Assembly: GCA_025056865.1 (NCBI GenBank)
Contig: JANWVO010000003.1
Coordinates: 1 to 64,000 of the forward strand
Direction of reading: 5' to 3'
Source of the DNA: Bryobacteraceae bacterium
GTDB lineage: Bacteria; Acidobacteriota; Terriglobia; Bryobacterales; Bryobacteraceae
Length of the DNA: 64,000 nt
Below are positions 26,900-36,416 of this stretch, piece after piece. Below the pieces are notes generated by a model that was not told the DNA's origin, did not search any database, and saw nothing but the letters and a program-made list of their open reading frames with translations. Position 1 is the stretch's first letter. Each line of letters starts with the position of its first letter. The position numbers and the translations under genes were made by a program.

Positions 26900-29800
26900 A
26901 CGGCGGTGGGCCAGCAGGGCAAGCGCTTCCCGAAGCTCTTCGAGATGCAGGGGCTTGCCGAGAAAGCTGTCCATGCCCGCCTCGCGCGCGGCGGCGCGGT
27001 CTGATTCGTAGACATTTGCCGACAGCGCGATCAGCGGCGTACGGCATCCCGCCGCCCGCAGGCGCCGCGCGGTCTCCAGCCCGTCGATGCCCGGCAGCCG
27101 GATGTCGATGAGAATGACATCGAACCGGCCTTCGAGAGCGTGCGCCACCGCCGATTCCCCGTCAGCGACCACCTCCGCCTCATGCCCCAGTGCTTCCAGC
27201 ATCCGCGCCACCATCCGCTGGTTGATGGGATGATCTTCCACGAGCAGGACGCGCAGGGGAGCCTTCGCCGAGGCCTCTTCCCGGCCGCTTTCCGGCTCCT
27301 CCTGCCGGGGCGGTTCGGCAGCGGGCAGCGGCAGCAGAACCCGGAACACTGAGCCGCTCCCGGGCGTGCTCTCGACATGAATGGAGCCGCCCATGGCGTC
27401 CACGAGCGCCTTCGTGATGGAAAGCCCCAGCCCCGTGCCAGCCGTTTCTTCCGGCGGGCCAGAAGCGATCTGCACAAAGGGCTGGAAGATGGACTCCAGC
27501 TTCTCCGGCGGAATGCCCCTGCCCGTATCCTGAACCACGATCTCGAACCCGACTCCGGATGAGTCCGCAGGCGCGCGGACACTGATCTCGACGAAGCCGC
27601 GCTCGGTGAACTTGACTGCATTAGACACGAGGTTCAGCAAGATCTGCTGAACGCGGTGGGCGTCGCCGAGGAACCACAGCGGCGCCTCCGGTGCGGTCAG
27701 CCGCAGCTCGATGCCGCGGGCGGCGGCCATGGGCCGCATCAGCGCAGTCACGGTCCGCGCCACCGCGGAAAGTTGGAAGGGCTGGGCGGCAAGCGCCAGC
27801 TTGCCCGCCTCGATCCGCGACAGGTCCAGAACGTCGTTGAGCAGATTCATCAGCACCGCCGCGCTCTCTTTCAGCGTCCGGACCAGTTCCTGCTGGTCCG
27901 GACTCAGCGGCGTGCGCAGCAGCAGGTCCGCCGTGCCGATGACGCCATGCATTGGGGTGCGGATCTCGTGGCTCATGCGCGCCAGGAACTCGCTCTTGAA
28001 CCGGCTGGCCTGTTCGGCGCGGCGGAGCGCCTCGTCGGCGCGCTCCTTTTCCGCATGAAGCTGGCGGGTGCGTTCCCGCACGGCGTCCTCCAGCCACCGC
28101 TGCCGCTGCTTCATGGCCCGGATCCGCCAGGCCCAGGCGGCCCGCAGCGCACCCGCCGCAGCCGCCACCAGAAGCATGCGGAACCACCACGTCATATGGA
28201 AGGGCGTCGGGATCACCACGGGAATCCGCAGCTCCGACGCGGCCAGGCCCGCGCGGGTGGACACGGCCCTGGCCTCAAACACATAACGGCCCGGCGGCAG
28301 CGAAGAGTAGCGGACCTCGGGGGAGTCGCTTTCGACCCAGTTCTCATGGCTGCCCAGAAGCCGGTAGTGGAAGCGGAGCCCGGAGCGGTAGCGGAAGGTG
28401 AGCGCCGCCAGCCCGGCGGCGAACGAGCGGCCCGGCGCGGCGGCTTCCACCGCGCCTTCCTGCCAGTGCGTGAACCGGCGTTCGCCGGCCTGAATCCATG
28501 CCACCGCGAGAGGAATCGCCCGGCGTGGGGAGGAAAGGGCCTCGTCAGGGCGCAACAGGCGCGTGATGCCGCGGGAAGTGCCAATCCAGACAGAGCCGTC
28601 GCTGGCCGCGAGGAAAGCATCCACCGCGCAGGAATAGGCGCCCAGCCCGTCAGCTTTGGTGAAGCGGCTCCATTGGGCGCCGTCTGTCACATCCAGTCCG
28701 TTGTCGCCTCCGATCCAGACGCGGCCGGCCCTGTCGGAGCGAACCAGAAGCGGAGTGGGGCTGGCGAGGCTTTCCACGAAATGCTCGACCCCGCCATCCG
28801 GCCGCAGCCGGCTCACGCCCAGAGGGCGGCGGTATCCCACCCATACGGTGCCGTCCTGGCCGAGGGCGACGTGGGTCACCGCCGCGTCCCGGAGTCCCTG
28901 CGAGGGGCCGTAGCGTGTCCATTGGCCGGCCTTCCAGCGGACCAGCCCTCCGGAGGCGGCTATCCAGATTGCTCCGTCCGCACCTGCGGCCATGCGGAAG
29001 TAAGCTTCGCCGGACGGGGATTCAGGAGGCTGGAGGCGCTCCAGCACGACCTCTTTTCCCCCGGCCGGGTGGCGGGAACGGAACAGACCTTCGAGGCTGG
29101 CCACCCAGAGATGGCCCTGCGCGTCGACAAGCAGCCCGTTGACACGGTCCGGCATCGGGGCGCCCGGCTGCCGGAGTGTCTGCGCAGGTCCCGAGGGCGG
29201 GATCCGCGATACTCCCCCGGGAAAGCAGCCGGCCCAGACGCTCAGGTCCGGCCCCATCACCAACGCCCGGATCTTTGTTCCGCACAGGTTCCCGTTCTGC
29301 CACTTCTTCCAGCGCCGGCTTCCCCGGACCAGGATGGCGATGCCGTCATCGGTGCCGGCCCAGATGCCGCCGCGGGAATCTTCCAGGATGGCGGAGACCG
29401 TGCTGCTGGCCAGCCCGTCCTGCACCGTCCAGCTTTCGGTCAACCCATAGCCGGCCACCCGCAGCAGCCCGAGTCCCCACAATCCGATCCAGAAGGACCC
29501 TTCGCTGTCGTGCAGGGCCACCGAGACAGACTGTCCAGGGAGTCCCTCGGCCACGCCGTATCTGCGCCAGCCGCTTCCATCGCGCACGAACAGCCCGTTG
29601 TCGGTCGGCACGATGAGACGCCCCTCATGGTCGATGGCAAGCGAGCCGAAAAACCCGGAGGCGGGCAGGGGGCCGGTGCTGTTTTCAAATGCGGCGGCGC
29701 CGGGCCGGAGCACGATGAGCGCATCCGCGCCGCGCACCCAGAGGGAGCCGTCGCGATCCGCGAGGAAATCGTCCCAACGCGAAACGGGCACCCCGCGCAC

Positions 29801-30427
29801 CGGCCCCCACTGCTCCGTCCGCCCGGAGGAGAGCTTCCACAGCGTCTTCCGGGCGCTCAGCCAGAGCGTGCCATCGGGCGCGGCAAAGACGGCGTCCACC
29901 GGGCTGCGGCCAGGCGGATCCGGCAGCGGATACGGCTCGAAACGGCTCCCGCCGGCCGGAGCGGAGAACAGGCCCTGTTCGGCGGCCACATAGAGGCGGC
30001 CGTCCCGGCCAGCGGCCAGCGCCCGCCTGCCGAAGATCTGCACGGGCCGGGGGAACGCGGCTGCGTGGAACCGGCCCTTGTCCCACCACGCCACGCCGCG
30101 CCGCGTCGCCACCCAGAGGCGGCCCCGTCCGTCTTCCAGCAAAGACTGGATGGTTTCATCTGGCAGCCCGGCGGATTCGCCGAACTTTTCAAACCTTTCA
30201 CCGTTGCCGCGGTACAGCCCGCTCATCGTGCCCACCCACAGGAAGCCGCGGGAATCTTCCAGCAGGCAGTTGACGGCGCTGTTGGCCAGCCCGCGGTCGA
30301 AGCCGAACTCCTCGAAAACGAGCTGCTGGGCCAAGAGCGGGCGGCAGAGCGCGGCCCCAAAGACGATGCCACGCAGAATCGCCGCCCGGGCGAACAGAAA
30401 CCGCCTGACTGTGGCGCCTGAAGACAT
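26888..30427 (-). CDS. Hybrid sensor histidine kinase with two-component-regulator propeller
   Basis: The 1,179-residue protein has an N-terminal signal/anchor, about 14 propeller repeats (blades with DSRG(F/G)(L/I)W(V/A)GT) filling about 35-690, a Y_Y_Y-type sandwich, a membrane helix near 770-790, a HisKA domain with His820 (ARMSHEIRTPMHG), a HATPase (NAVKFTERG, DTGRGIPPEKLE, GTGLGLSI) and a C-terminal receiver with Asp1108 (LIDIRLPG) and Lys in FLGKPL. This is the layout of hybrid kinases that sense glycans in the periplasm, but it lacks the DNA-binding domain of HTCS proteins, so it needs a phosphotransfer partner. The start at 30427 gives a clean signal. It lies downstream of rhaI on the same strand. 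Confidence 0.92.
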   Translation of the reverse strand: MSSGATVRRFLFARAAILRGIVFGAALCRPLLAQQLVFEEFGFDRGLANSAVNCLLEDSRGFLWVGTMSGLYRGNGERFEKFGESAGLPDETIQSLLEDGRGRLWVATRRGVAWWDKGRFHAAAFPRPVQIFGRRALAAGRDGRLYVAAEQGLFSAPAGGSRFEPYPLPDPPGRSPVDAVFAAPDGTLWLSARKTLWKLSSGRTEQWGPVRGVPVSRWDDFLADRDGSLWVRGADALIVLRPGAAAFENSTGPLPASGFFGSLAIDHEGRLIVPTDNGLFVRDGSGWRRYGVAEGLPGQSVSVALHDSEGSFWIGLWGLGLLRVAGYGLTESWTVQDGLASSTVSAILEDSRGGIWAGTDDGIAILVRGSRRWKKWQNGNLCGTKIRALVMGPDLSVWAGCFPGGVSRIPPSGPAQTLRQPGAPMPDRVNGLLVDAQGHLWVASLEGLFRSRHPAGGKEVVLERLQPPESPSGEAYFRMAAGADGAIWIAASGGLVRWKAGQWTRYGPSQGLRDAAVTHVALGQDGTVWVGYRRPLGVSRLRPDGGVEHFVESLASPTPLLVRSDRAGRVWIGGDNGLDVTDGAQWSRFTKADGLGAYSCAVDAFLAASDGSVWIGTSRGITRLLRPDEALSSPRRAIPLAVAWIQAGERRFTHWQEGAVEAAAPGRSFAAGLAALTFRYRSGLRFHYRLLGSHENWVESDSPEVRYSSLPPGRYVFEARAVSTRAGLAASELRIPVVIPTPFHMTWWFRMLLVAAAAGALRAAWAWRIRAMKQRQRWLEDAVRERTRQLHAEKERADEALRRAEQASRFKSEFLARMSHEIRTPMHGVIGTADLLLRTPLSPDQQELVRTLKESAAVLMNLLNDVLDLSRIEAGKLALAAQPFQLSAVARTVTALMRPMAAARGIELRLTAPEAPLWFLGDAHRVQQILLNLVSNAVKFTERGFVEISVRAPADSSGVGFEIVVQDTGRGIPPEKLESIFQPFVQIASGPPEETAGTGLGLSITKALVDAMGGSIHVESTPGSGSVFRVLLPLPAAEPPRQEEPESGREEASAKAPLRVLLVEDHPINQRMVARMLEALGHEAEVVADGESAVAHALEGRFDVILIDIRLPGIDGLETARRLRAAGCRTPLIALSANVYESDRAAAREAGMDSFLGKPLHLEELREALALLAHRRSGG

Positions 30428-30554
30428 CTCGACTGTGGTCTTTCGACGCGCGGCGGCGTTCGGACTTCCTGCGCGGCGGCAGCGCGCCAGCGCTCTCCCT
30501 GATTCTATCGGCAAAGCAGGGGCAGTCCGTGAGCCCTGTTGCCGGAACAGCGGC

Positions 30555-31751
30555 TCAGGCGTAGCTGGAGACCGCGCCGCGGTTGCGCTCGGCGCGCTCC
30601 TTTTCGGCACGCGCGGTGTAGCCGCTCTGGCGGAAGGCGTCCAGCGGATCCTCGGGAAGCCCCTTCGAGCGGCGCCACTCGGCGATCACGGGGCGCACGT
30701 CGGCGAAGAACGCCTCCCGCAGGCACTCTTCGGCGTCCACCAGGTTGCACTTCATCTGGTGGTCGCGCAGCCGCGCGTGGTCGACGATGGCGGCTTTCAC
30801 ATAGAGTTCCTGGGCGTTGTTGGCCGTCTGGATGGTCTCCTCGATCTTGTTCTTGAGGTTGTGCGACTGGTCGACCATGTAGGCGATGTCGGCCCGCCGC
30901 CCCGTCTCCCATTCGAAGTAGCAGATCTCGTGGAAGATGCGGAACACCTGGTAGGGGTCGATGCAGCCGAGCGTAAGGTCGTCGTCGGCGTAGCGGCGGT
31001 CGTTGAAGTGGAATCCGCCCAGCATGTCCTCGGCGAGCAGCCAGGCGACGATCTGTTCGATGTTCTGCGCCTGATAATGGTGGCCGGTGTCGACGAGCAC
31101 CCTGGCGCGCGGCCCGGCGTGCTTGGCGTAGATGTAGGACATGCCCCAGTCGGCGATGTCGGTGGCGTAGAAGGCGGGTTCGAAGGGCTTGTACTCGACG
31201 AGCATCCGCTGATCGCCGGACAACGCCTCATGCACGGCCTTCAGCCCTTCGATGAACCACTGCCGCCGGGCGCGGATGGAGCCGGAGCCGGGGTAGGAGA
31301 TGCCGTCGGCGAACCACAGCGACAGGTCGCGCGAGCCGGTGGCCTTCTGGATCTCGATCGAGTCGAGAATGTGCTGGAGCGCGGCCTGACGGATCTGCGG
31401 ATCCGGGTTGCCAAACGAGCCATACTTGTAGCACTGGTCCTGGAACACGTTGGGGTTGATGGCGCCGATGCGCACGCCTTCGCGGCGCGCCGTTTCCATC
31501 ACGGAAGGAACGTCGGCGAGGCCCCGCGGAAAGTCCCAAAGCACGTGCACGGCCACGGAGGGGCAGCAGCCGGTAAAGCGGTGCACCGCGGCCGCGTCGG
31601 CAATCTTCTCCTCCGTCGTCGTGGCGGCGCTCGCCTGGATGAACTTGCCAAAGCGGGTGCCGGTGTTGGCGAAGCCCCACGAGGGCAGTTCAATCGCAAA
31701 GGAATCCAGGGCGCGGAGTGCGGCGTCGGTCTGTGCGGACGTGAGCGGCAT
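30555..31751 (-). CDS. rhaI: L-rhamnose isomerase (RhaI type)
   Basis: The 398-residue protein has a xylose-isomerase-like TIM barrel with the RhaI hallmarks NTGTRFGKF, AVHVLWDFP, INPNVFQDQCYKYGS and the metal-site strand VDTGHHYQAQNIE, followed by GGFHFNDRRYADDDLT. It interconverts L-rhamnose and L-rhamnulose with Mn2+ or related metals and differs from E. coli RhaA. No rhamnulose kinase or aldolase is nearby, so the rest of the pathway must be elsewhere. It lies between a zinc-ribbon gene and the hybrid kinase, all on the reverse strand. Confidence 0.85.
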   Translation of the reverse strand: MPLTSAQTDAALRALDSFAIELPSWGFANTGTRFGKFIQASAATTTEEKIADAAAVHRFTGCCPSVAVHVLWDFPRGLADVPSVMETARREGVRIGAINPNVFQDQCYKYGSFGNPDPQIRQAALQHILDSIEIQKATGSRDLSLWFADGISYPGSGSIRARRQWFIEGLKAVHEALSGDQRMLVEYKPFEPAFYATDIADWGMSYIYAKHAGPRARVLVDTGHHYQAQNIEQIVAWLLAEDMLGGFHFNDRRYADDDLTLGCIDPYQVFRIFHEICYFEWETGRRADIAYMVDQSHNLKNKIEETIQTANNAQELYVKAAIVDHARLRDHQMKCNLVDAEECLREAFFADVRPVIAEWRRSKGLPEDPLDAFRQSGYTARAEKERAERNRGAVSSYA

Positions 31752-31820
31752 GGGGCAGAAACTCCGCGCGCATTATATCGCAGGGGGCCGGCAGGACAGG
31801 ACGGCCGCGGGGAAGGGGAG

Positions 31821-32090
31821 TCAGCGCTTCTTCTTCGCTGCCGCCTTTGTCGGAGGTTCGGCCGCAGGCGGAGGGCTCTCTTTCAGCATCTGTTCGAGGA
31901 GGGCCGCCTTCTGCAACTCCCGCTTGGTGGGCGGCACGACGCAGCGGCGGTAAGGCCCTTCGTTGTAGCAGGTGCGGCAGCGGACCTTGACGGGCTCGCC
32001 ATCGACGAGCGCGAGCACGGAATGGTTGGTGACGCGCTTGCACTTGATGCAGTAGTCGTCGATGTCGTCTCCGAGCCGCAGCGCGCCCAT
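31821..32090 (-). CDS. Small zinc-ribbon protein
   Basis: The 89-residue protein carries two Cys pairs (YCIKC near residue 15 and RCRTC near 39) about 20 residues apart, the spacing of a zinc ribbon, then an Ala/Pro/Lys tail ending KAAAKKKR. AGGAG lies six bases before the ATG. Such proteins are common in Acidobacteriota and have no assigned role; nucleic-acid or protein binding is possible. Confidence 0.7.
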   Translation of the reverse strand: MGALRLGDDIDDYCIKCKRVTNHSVLALVDGEPVKVRCRTCYNEGPYRRCVVPPTKRELQKAALLEQMLKESPPPAAEPPTKAAAKKKR

Positions 32091-32175
32091 ACCTCGCTCC
32101 TCTCCGGTGAGCCTATCACCGCCGGGGTTCCGGACTCAATCCCTGGCGGCGCGGATGCCCTATGATCAAAGCAGG

Positions 32176-33168
32176 ATGCGCGGCACGTGGGTCCTGTTCG
32201 CCGGGGTCGTCCTGCTGGGCGCGATCGGCGCCGGGGCGTACATGTGGCACCGGAAGCAGGCGGTTCCGCCGCAGCAGACGAAAGCGTCCGCCGAGCCGCC
32301 GCCCGGGACGGAGATCACGCTGGAGGGAATGATCCGCGCCGTCGAGCGGATCCCCCTCAACGCACCCGTGTCAGGCGTGCTCGAGGAATTCGCCGTCGCC
32401 CCGGGCGACGAAGTTCACGAGGGGCAGATCCTTGGCCGCATCGCCAACGACGCCATCCGCGAGGAAGAAGTGGAGGCGCGGCTGGAGCTAGAGCGGGCAC
32501 AGGCGCGGCTGCGGGCGCTGGAGGCGGAATTGACGGCGCTGCGGCTGGAGGAGTCCCGGCTGGCCGCCGATGCGGCCCGGGCGCGCAGCGAGCTGGCTCG
32601 CGCCGAGAAAATCTATCAGCGGCAGTCCGTGCTGCTCCGCGAGGGCGCCACGCCCCGGCTGGTCTTCCAGCGCGCGGAGGAGGACTACCTGGCGGCGAAG
32701 AAGGAACGGGACCGCGTGGAAGAGCTGCTGGCGGCGGCGCAGGAGCGCGTGCAGGCGGCAATCGCCGGGCTGGAAGAGGCGCGCAAGGCGGCGGCGGACC
32801 GCCAGGAGCGGCTCGAGGAGGCGCGCAGCCGCTCGGAAAGCTGCAACCTTGTGGCGCCCGCCGACGGCATCGTCGTCCGGATCGCGAAGAGCGCGGGCGA
32901 GAGCGTGGAGGAAGGCTTCGAAGGGCTGGTGGAGATCGCCACGGACTGGACGCACCTCGAGCTGGAAGCGGATGCGCCGGAGGCCTACACGAAGCGGCTG
33001 CGGCCGGGCGATCCGGCGCTGATCGTGCTGGCCGAGCTGCCGCAAGGCGCGCTGGAGGCCGAGGTGAAATCGGTGGCGAAGCAGCAGGTGGTGATCGGCT
33101 TTACCAGCTCCTCCACCACGCTGGTGCGCCCCGGCATGACCGCAGTGGCCCGCCTGAAGCTGCGCTGA
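32176..33168 (+). CDS. HlyD/MFP periplasmic adaptor without an adjacent pump
   Basis: The 330-residue protein has an N-terminal membrane helix (GTWVLFAGVVLLGAIGAGAYM), the lipoyl strand RIPLNAPVSGVLEEFAV, a very regular Glu/Ala/Arg coiled coil at about 95-215, the second lipoyl half (CNLVAPADGIVVRIAK) and a short barrel. It should act as a periplasmic connector of an ABC or RND exporter, but no permease, ATPase or channel lies beside it; fumarase follows. The ATG at 32176 starts the membrane helix cleanly; an ATG at 32155 is possible. Confidence 0.8.
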   Translation: MRGTWVLFAGVVLLGAIGAGAYMWHRKQAVPPQQTKASAEPPPGTEITLEGMIRAVERIPLNAPVSGVLEEFAVAPGDEVHEGQILGRIANDAIREEEVEARLELERAQARLRALEAELTALRLEESRLAADAARARSELARAEKIYQRQSVLLREGATPRLVFQRAEEDYLAAKKERDRVEELLAAAQERVQAAIAGLEEARKAAADRQERLEEARSRSESCNLVAPADGIVVRIAKSAGESVEEGFEGLVEIATDWTHLELEADAPEAYTKRLRPGDPALIVLAELPQGALEAEVKSVAKQQVVIGFTSSSTTLVRPGMTAVARLKLR

Positions 33169-33235
33169 AGGCGGCGTCCCTGCCCGGGCGGGCGCTACGA
33201 TGGAAACGGAAGCGTCGAAAGGAGCCGCTGCCGTC

Positions 33236-34750
33236 ATGGAATTCCTCAGAGACAGTCTGATCGAGCTGATCACGCAGACCTCCGTGAACCTGCCGCCGGA
33301 CGTGCGCGCCGCCATGGGCATGGCGCTCGAGCGCGAGCAGCCGGGCACGCAGTCCCACCAGGCGCTGTCGATCATGGCGCTGAACACGGACATGGCCTAC
33401 GAGGACGAGGGCCCCATCTGCCAGGACACGGGGATGCCCACCTTTATCGTGCATACGCCGGTGGGCGTCAACCAGATGGCCATCGCCCGGGCCATCCGCG
33501 AGGCCGTCGCCGAGGCCACGCGGCGCGGCAAGCTGCGGCCGAACAGCGTGGACCCGATCACGGGGAAGAACTCGGGCGACAATCTCGGGCCCGAGACCCC
33601 GGTCATCCACTTCGAACAGCATGAGCGGGACGACATCGAGGTGCGGCTCATCCTGAAAGGCGGCGGATGCGAGAACAAGAACATCCAGTACTCGCTGCCG
33701 TGCGAGCTGCCGAAGCTGGGCCGCGCGGACCGCAATCTCGAGGGCGTCAAGAAGTGCCTGCTGCACGCCGTCTGGCAGGCGCAGGGCCAGGGCTGCGCGC
33801 CCGGCGCCATCGGCGTCTGCATCGGCTCGGACCGCGCGCACGGATATCACCTCGCCAAGATGCAGTTGTTCCGCGCGCTCGATGACACCAACCCGGATCC
33901 CGTGCTGGCGCGGCTGGAGGCCGAAGTGATGGAGGAGGCCAACCGGCTGGGCATCGGCGCCATGGGGCTGGGCGGCGGCGTCGCGCTGATCGGCTGCAAG
34001 ATCTGCGCCGCCAACCGGCTGCCAGCCTCGTTCTTTGTCTCCGTCGCTTACGACTGCTGGGCCTTCCGCCGGCTCGGCGTCCGGCTGGATGCTTCCAGCG
34101 GCGCCATCACCGGGTGGCTCTACCGCGATCCATCCCGCCCCGTGGAGAAGCTGGCCCGCGACAGCGGCTTCCCGCTCACCGGGCGCGAGATCGTGCTCAC
34201 GCCGCCGCTTACCACCGAGCAGATGCGCGCGCTGAAGGTGGGCGACGTGGTGCTGATCCGCGGCGAGATGTTCACCGGGCGCGATGCCGTGCATGCCCAC
34301 CTGATGAAGAACGAGCCGCCGGTCAGCCTTCAGGGCGCCATCCTCTACCACTGCGGCCCGGTGATGCTGAAGCAGGGCGAGACCTGGTATGTGAAAGCGG
34401 CCGGCCCGACGACGTCGATCCGCGAGGAGCCTTACCAGGCCGAGATCCTGCGCCGCTACGGAGTGAAGGCCGTGGTGGGCAAGGGCGGCATGGGGAAAAA
34501 GACGCTCGAAGGGCTGAAGGAGACCGGGGCCGTGTATCTGCACGCCATCGGCGGCGCCGCCCAGTTCTACGCGCGGACGGTAAAGCGCGTCCTCGGCGTG
34601 CACCTGCTCGAGTTCGGAATTCCGGAGGCCATGTGGCACCTCGTGGTCGAGGACTTCCTCGCCGTGGTCACCATGGACGCGCACGGCAACTCGCTCCACG
34701 CCGACGTCGAGCAGGCAACGCTGGAGAAGCTGGCCGAAGCGAAGATCTGA
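33236..34750 (+). CDS. fumA: Class I (iron-sulfur) fumarate hydratase
   Basis: The 504-residue protein carries alpha and beta parts fused as in E. coli FumA. Visible features: PICQDTGMPTF (Cys62), GGGCENKN (Cys145), SDRAHGYHLAK and GGGVALIGCKICAANRLP. Three such Cys hold the oxygen-sensitive 4Fe-4S cluster that hydrates fumarate to malate in the TCA cycle. The beta part has AGPTTSIREEPYQAEI and VGKGGMGKKTLEGL. The ATG at 33236 follows GGAG by 11 bases and starts the family-conserved MEFLRDSLIELI; an upstream ATG at 33200 adds a poorly conserved extension. Tartrate dehydratase activity is a less likely alternative. Confidence 0.9.
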   Translation: MEFLRDSLIELITQTSVNLPPDVRAAMGMALEREQPGTQSHQALSIMALNTDMAYEDEGPICQDTGMPTFIVHTPVGVNQMAIARAIREAVAEATRRGKLRPNSVDPITGKNSGDNLGPETPVIHFEQHERDDIEVRLILKGGGCENKNIQYSLPCELPKLGRADRNLEGVKKCLLHAVWQAQGQGCAPGAIGVCIGSDRAHGYHLAKMQLFRALDDTNPDPVLARLEAEVMEEANRLGIGAMGLGGGVALIGCKICAANRLPASFFVSVAYDCWAFRRLGVRLDASSGAITGWLYRDPSRPVEKLARDSGFPLTGREIVLTPPLTTEQMRALKVGDVVLIRGEMFTGRDAVHAHLMKNEPPVSLQGAILYHCGPVMLKQGETWYVKAAGPTTSIREEPYQAEILRRYGVKAVVGKGGMGKKTLEGLKETGAVYLHAIGGAAQFYARTVKRVLGVHLLEFGIPEAMWHLVVEDFLAVVTMDAHGNSLHADVEQATLEKLAEAKI

Positions 34751-34768
34751 ACCGAAGCGCCGCCGCAA

Positions 34769-34800
34769 GAGGGCAGGCTGCCGCCGGGCCGCCTGCCCTC
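34769..34800. terminator. Hairpin between convergent genes, possible terminator
   Basis: GAGGGCAGGC (34769-34778) pairs with GCCTGCCCTC (34791-34800). A CGCCGC/GGCGGCG pair just outside could extend the stem. It lies between the stops of fumarase and the YHS-like gene. There is no T-run, so intrinsic termination is uncertain. Confidence 0.45.
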
Positions 34801-34816
34801 CGGCGGCGAACCTGCC

Positions 34817-35086
34817 TCACGCCCGCCCGTATTTCCTCGCGCACTCTTCCGAGCAGAAGTAGAGCGTCTCTCCGCCCGCCTCGCGCCGCACGGCCACCTG
34901 CTCGCTGACATAGACGCCGCACACGGGGTCGCGGTGCAGCCTGCCCCCGGCCGCCTGGCGCCGCCCGCCCCTGGCCGCGGGGCCGCTCACCAGATCATGC
35001 AGCGCGCGCGCCACAGCCCCGAGGAGAACCCGCAGGATGGGCACGACGAGGATGAACAGCAGCAGGAACGCAAGCAGCCGCAACAT
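34817..35086 (-). CDS. Small membrane-anchored YHS-like protein
   Basis: The 89-residue protein has one N-terminal membrane helix (about 2-24), a short Gly/Arg linker, and a C-terminal YHS-like motif with four Cys-type ligands (RDPVCGVYV and YFCSEECARKYG). YHS motifs bind metals or accompany metal transporters, but this stand-alone form has no known function. GGAGG lies eight bases before the ATG. Confidence 0.7.
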   Translation of the reverse strand: MLRLLAFLLLFILVVPILRVLLGAVARALHDLVSGPAARGGRRQAAGGRLHRDPVCGVYVSEQVAVRREAGGETLYFCSEECARKYGRA

Positions 35087-35106
35087 GGTTCAGGCCTCCG
35101 CGCAGC

Positions 35107-35135
35107 AAAAAGGGCGCCCCGCGGACGGGGCGCCC
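35107..35135 (-). terminator. Intrinsic terminator after the TPR protein gene
   Basis: GGGCGCCCCG (35112-35121) and CGGGGCGCCC (35126-35135) form a 10-bp stem with a four-base loop. On the reverse strand it is followed by TTTTT (35107-35111). It lies about 20 bases after the stop of the TPR gene and before the YHS-like gene. Confidence 0.8.
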
Positions 35136-35157
35136 CGCAGCCGGTTTCCGGTCCGGC

Positions 35158-36321
35158 TCACTTCTTCTTCTTTGTGGTCGCCTTCTTGGCGTCCGGGTTC
35201 TCGTAGGTGGTCTCGATCTTGCCGCTGATGAGCTGGAGCAGCCCCTTGGCGCCTTCGGCGTTCGGTCCGTTCGGATCCAGTTCGAGGTACTTCTCGCAGG
35301 CTTCCTTCATGCCCTCGGGCGGGATCGGGGTCCCGTCGGGCTTGAGCTGCATCTTGCCGCTCAGGGCGCTGCAATACTGGAACCACGCCGGGGCGTACTT
35401 CGGGTCGAGCTCGGTGGCCTTCTTGAAAGCGGCGATGGCCGGCTCGATCTGGTTCGTGTTGATGTAGACCGCGCCGAGGTTGAACATGTACTTGCCGCCG
35501 CCGGCCGGGTCCAGCGCGGTGGCCTTCTCCAGCTCCGCCGTCGCCTCAGCGAACTTCTTCATCTGGGCCAGCACCAGCCCGTAATTGTTGTGGATGCCTG
35601 CGTCGCCGGGCTGGAGCTCCAGCGCCTTGACGTAGGCATCGGCCGACTTCTGGAGGAACTCTTCCTTCTCGGTCCCGGTCTTGGTGCGCGCCATGCCTTC
35701 ATAGGCGGCCGCGAGCTGCACCCAGACGGCCACCTGCTTCGGGTCGATTTCGCTCGCCTTCAAAAGGTTGTCGATCGCCGTCTGGTAATCCTTGTTCTGA
35801 AGGGCCGCGTAGCCGGCGTTGAAGGCCTCGTTGAGGGCCTTGTTGCGGGCCATCTGCGCGGCGCGCTCCTTCATCTGGCGCTCCATCGCCGCCCGCTGCT
35901 CCGGCGTCATCTCCTTCAGCACTTCCTGCGAGACCTGGCCGGTCTGCTGCGCCTGCTCCATCGCCTTGCGCTTGGCCATGATCTTTTGCAGGTCGCAGAA
36001 GTCTTTCAGCTCCACGGGGTCGCCCATCTGGCTGCGCACGCCGTTCAGCACGTCCATGACCTGCCCGTTGTATTCGCAACTGATGGTGAAGGTGCCGCCG
36101 ATCGGCATCCCGCTGTAAACCCACTCGCCCCGCTTGTTCGTCTTGGTCTGCCAGTTGCCCTTGATGTCCTTGCGTTCGATCTTGATGACGACGCCCTGGA
36201 CCGGCTTTCCGTCTTCGCCCACCACCTTGCCCATGAATGTTCCCATCTGGGCGCTCGCCAGTCCGGCGCTCACGGCGCAGACCGCCGCCCACATGACAAT
36301 ACGCTGGATCGTGCGCAGCAT
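35158..36321 (-). CDS. Secreted CarboxypepD_reg plus TPR-repeat protein
   Basis: The 387-residue protein has a signal peptide (MLRTIQRIVMWAAVCAVSAGLASA), a carboxypeptidase-regulatory-like beta domain at about 28-100 (GKVVGEDGKPVQGVVIKIERK), a charged helical linker rich in Gln, Met and Lys, and four or five TPR repeats at about 165-330. It ends in a Lys-rich tail. TPRs hold protein complexes together. A periplasmic scaffold is inferred and partners are unknown. GGAGG eight bases before the ATG gives strong support for the start. Confidence 0.8.
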   Translation of the reverse strand: MLRTIQRIVMWAAVCAVSAGLASAQMGTFMGKVVGEDGKPVQGVVIKIERKDIKGNWQTKTNKRGEWVYSGMPIGGTFTISCEYNGQVMDVLNGVRSQMGDPVELKDFCDLQKIMAKRKAMEQAQQTGQVSQEVLKEMTPEQRAAMERQMKERAAQMARNKALNEAFNAGYAALQNKDYQTAIDNLLKASEIDPKQVAVWVQLAAAYEGMARTKTGTEKEEFLQKSADAYVKALELQPGDAGIHNNYGLVLAQMKKFAEATAELEKATALDPAGGGKYMFNLGAVYINTNQIEPAIAAFKKATELDPKYAPAWFQYCSALSGKMQLKPDGTPIPPEGMKEACEKYLELDPNGPNAEGAKGLLQLISGKIETTYENPDAKKATTKKKK

Positions 36322-36416
36322 TTAAAAGACCTCCAGATCCTGTTCAGACGATCAATTTCAGCGTACTACAGCGCCCGCATCCGTTGCATGACGCGCGCGT
36401 ACGCTTTCTGCCTCCC

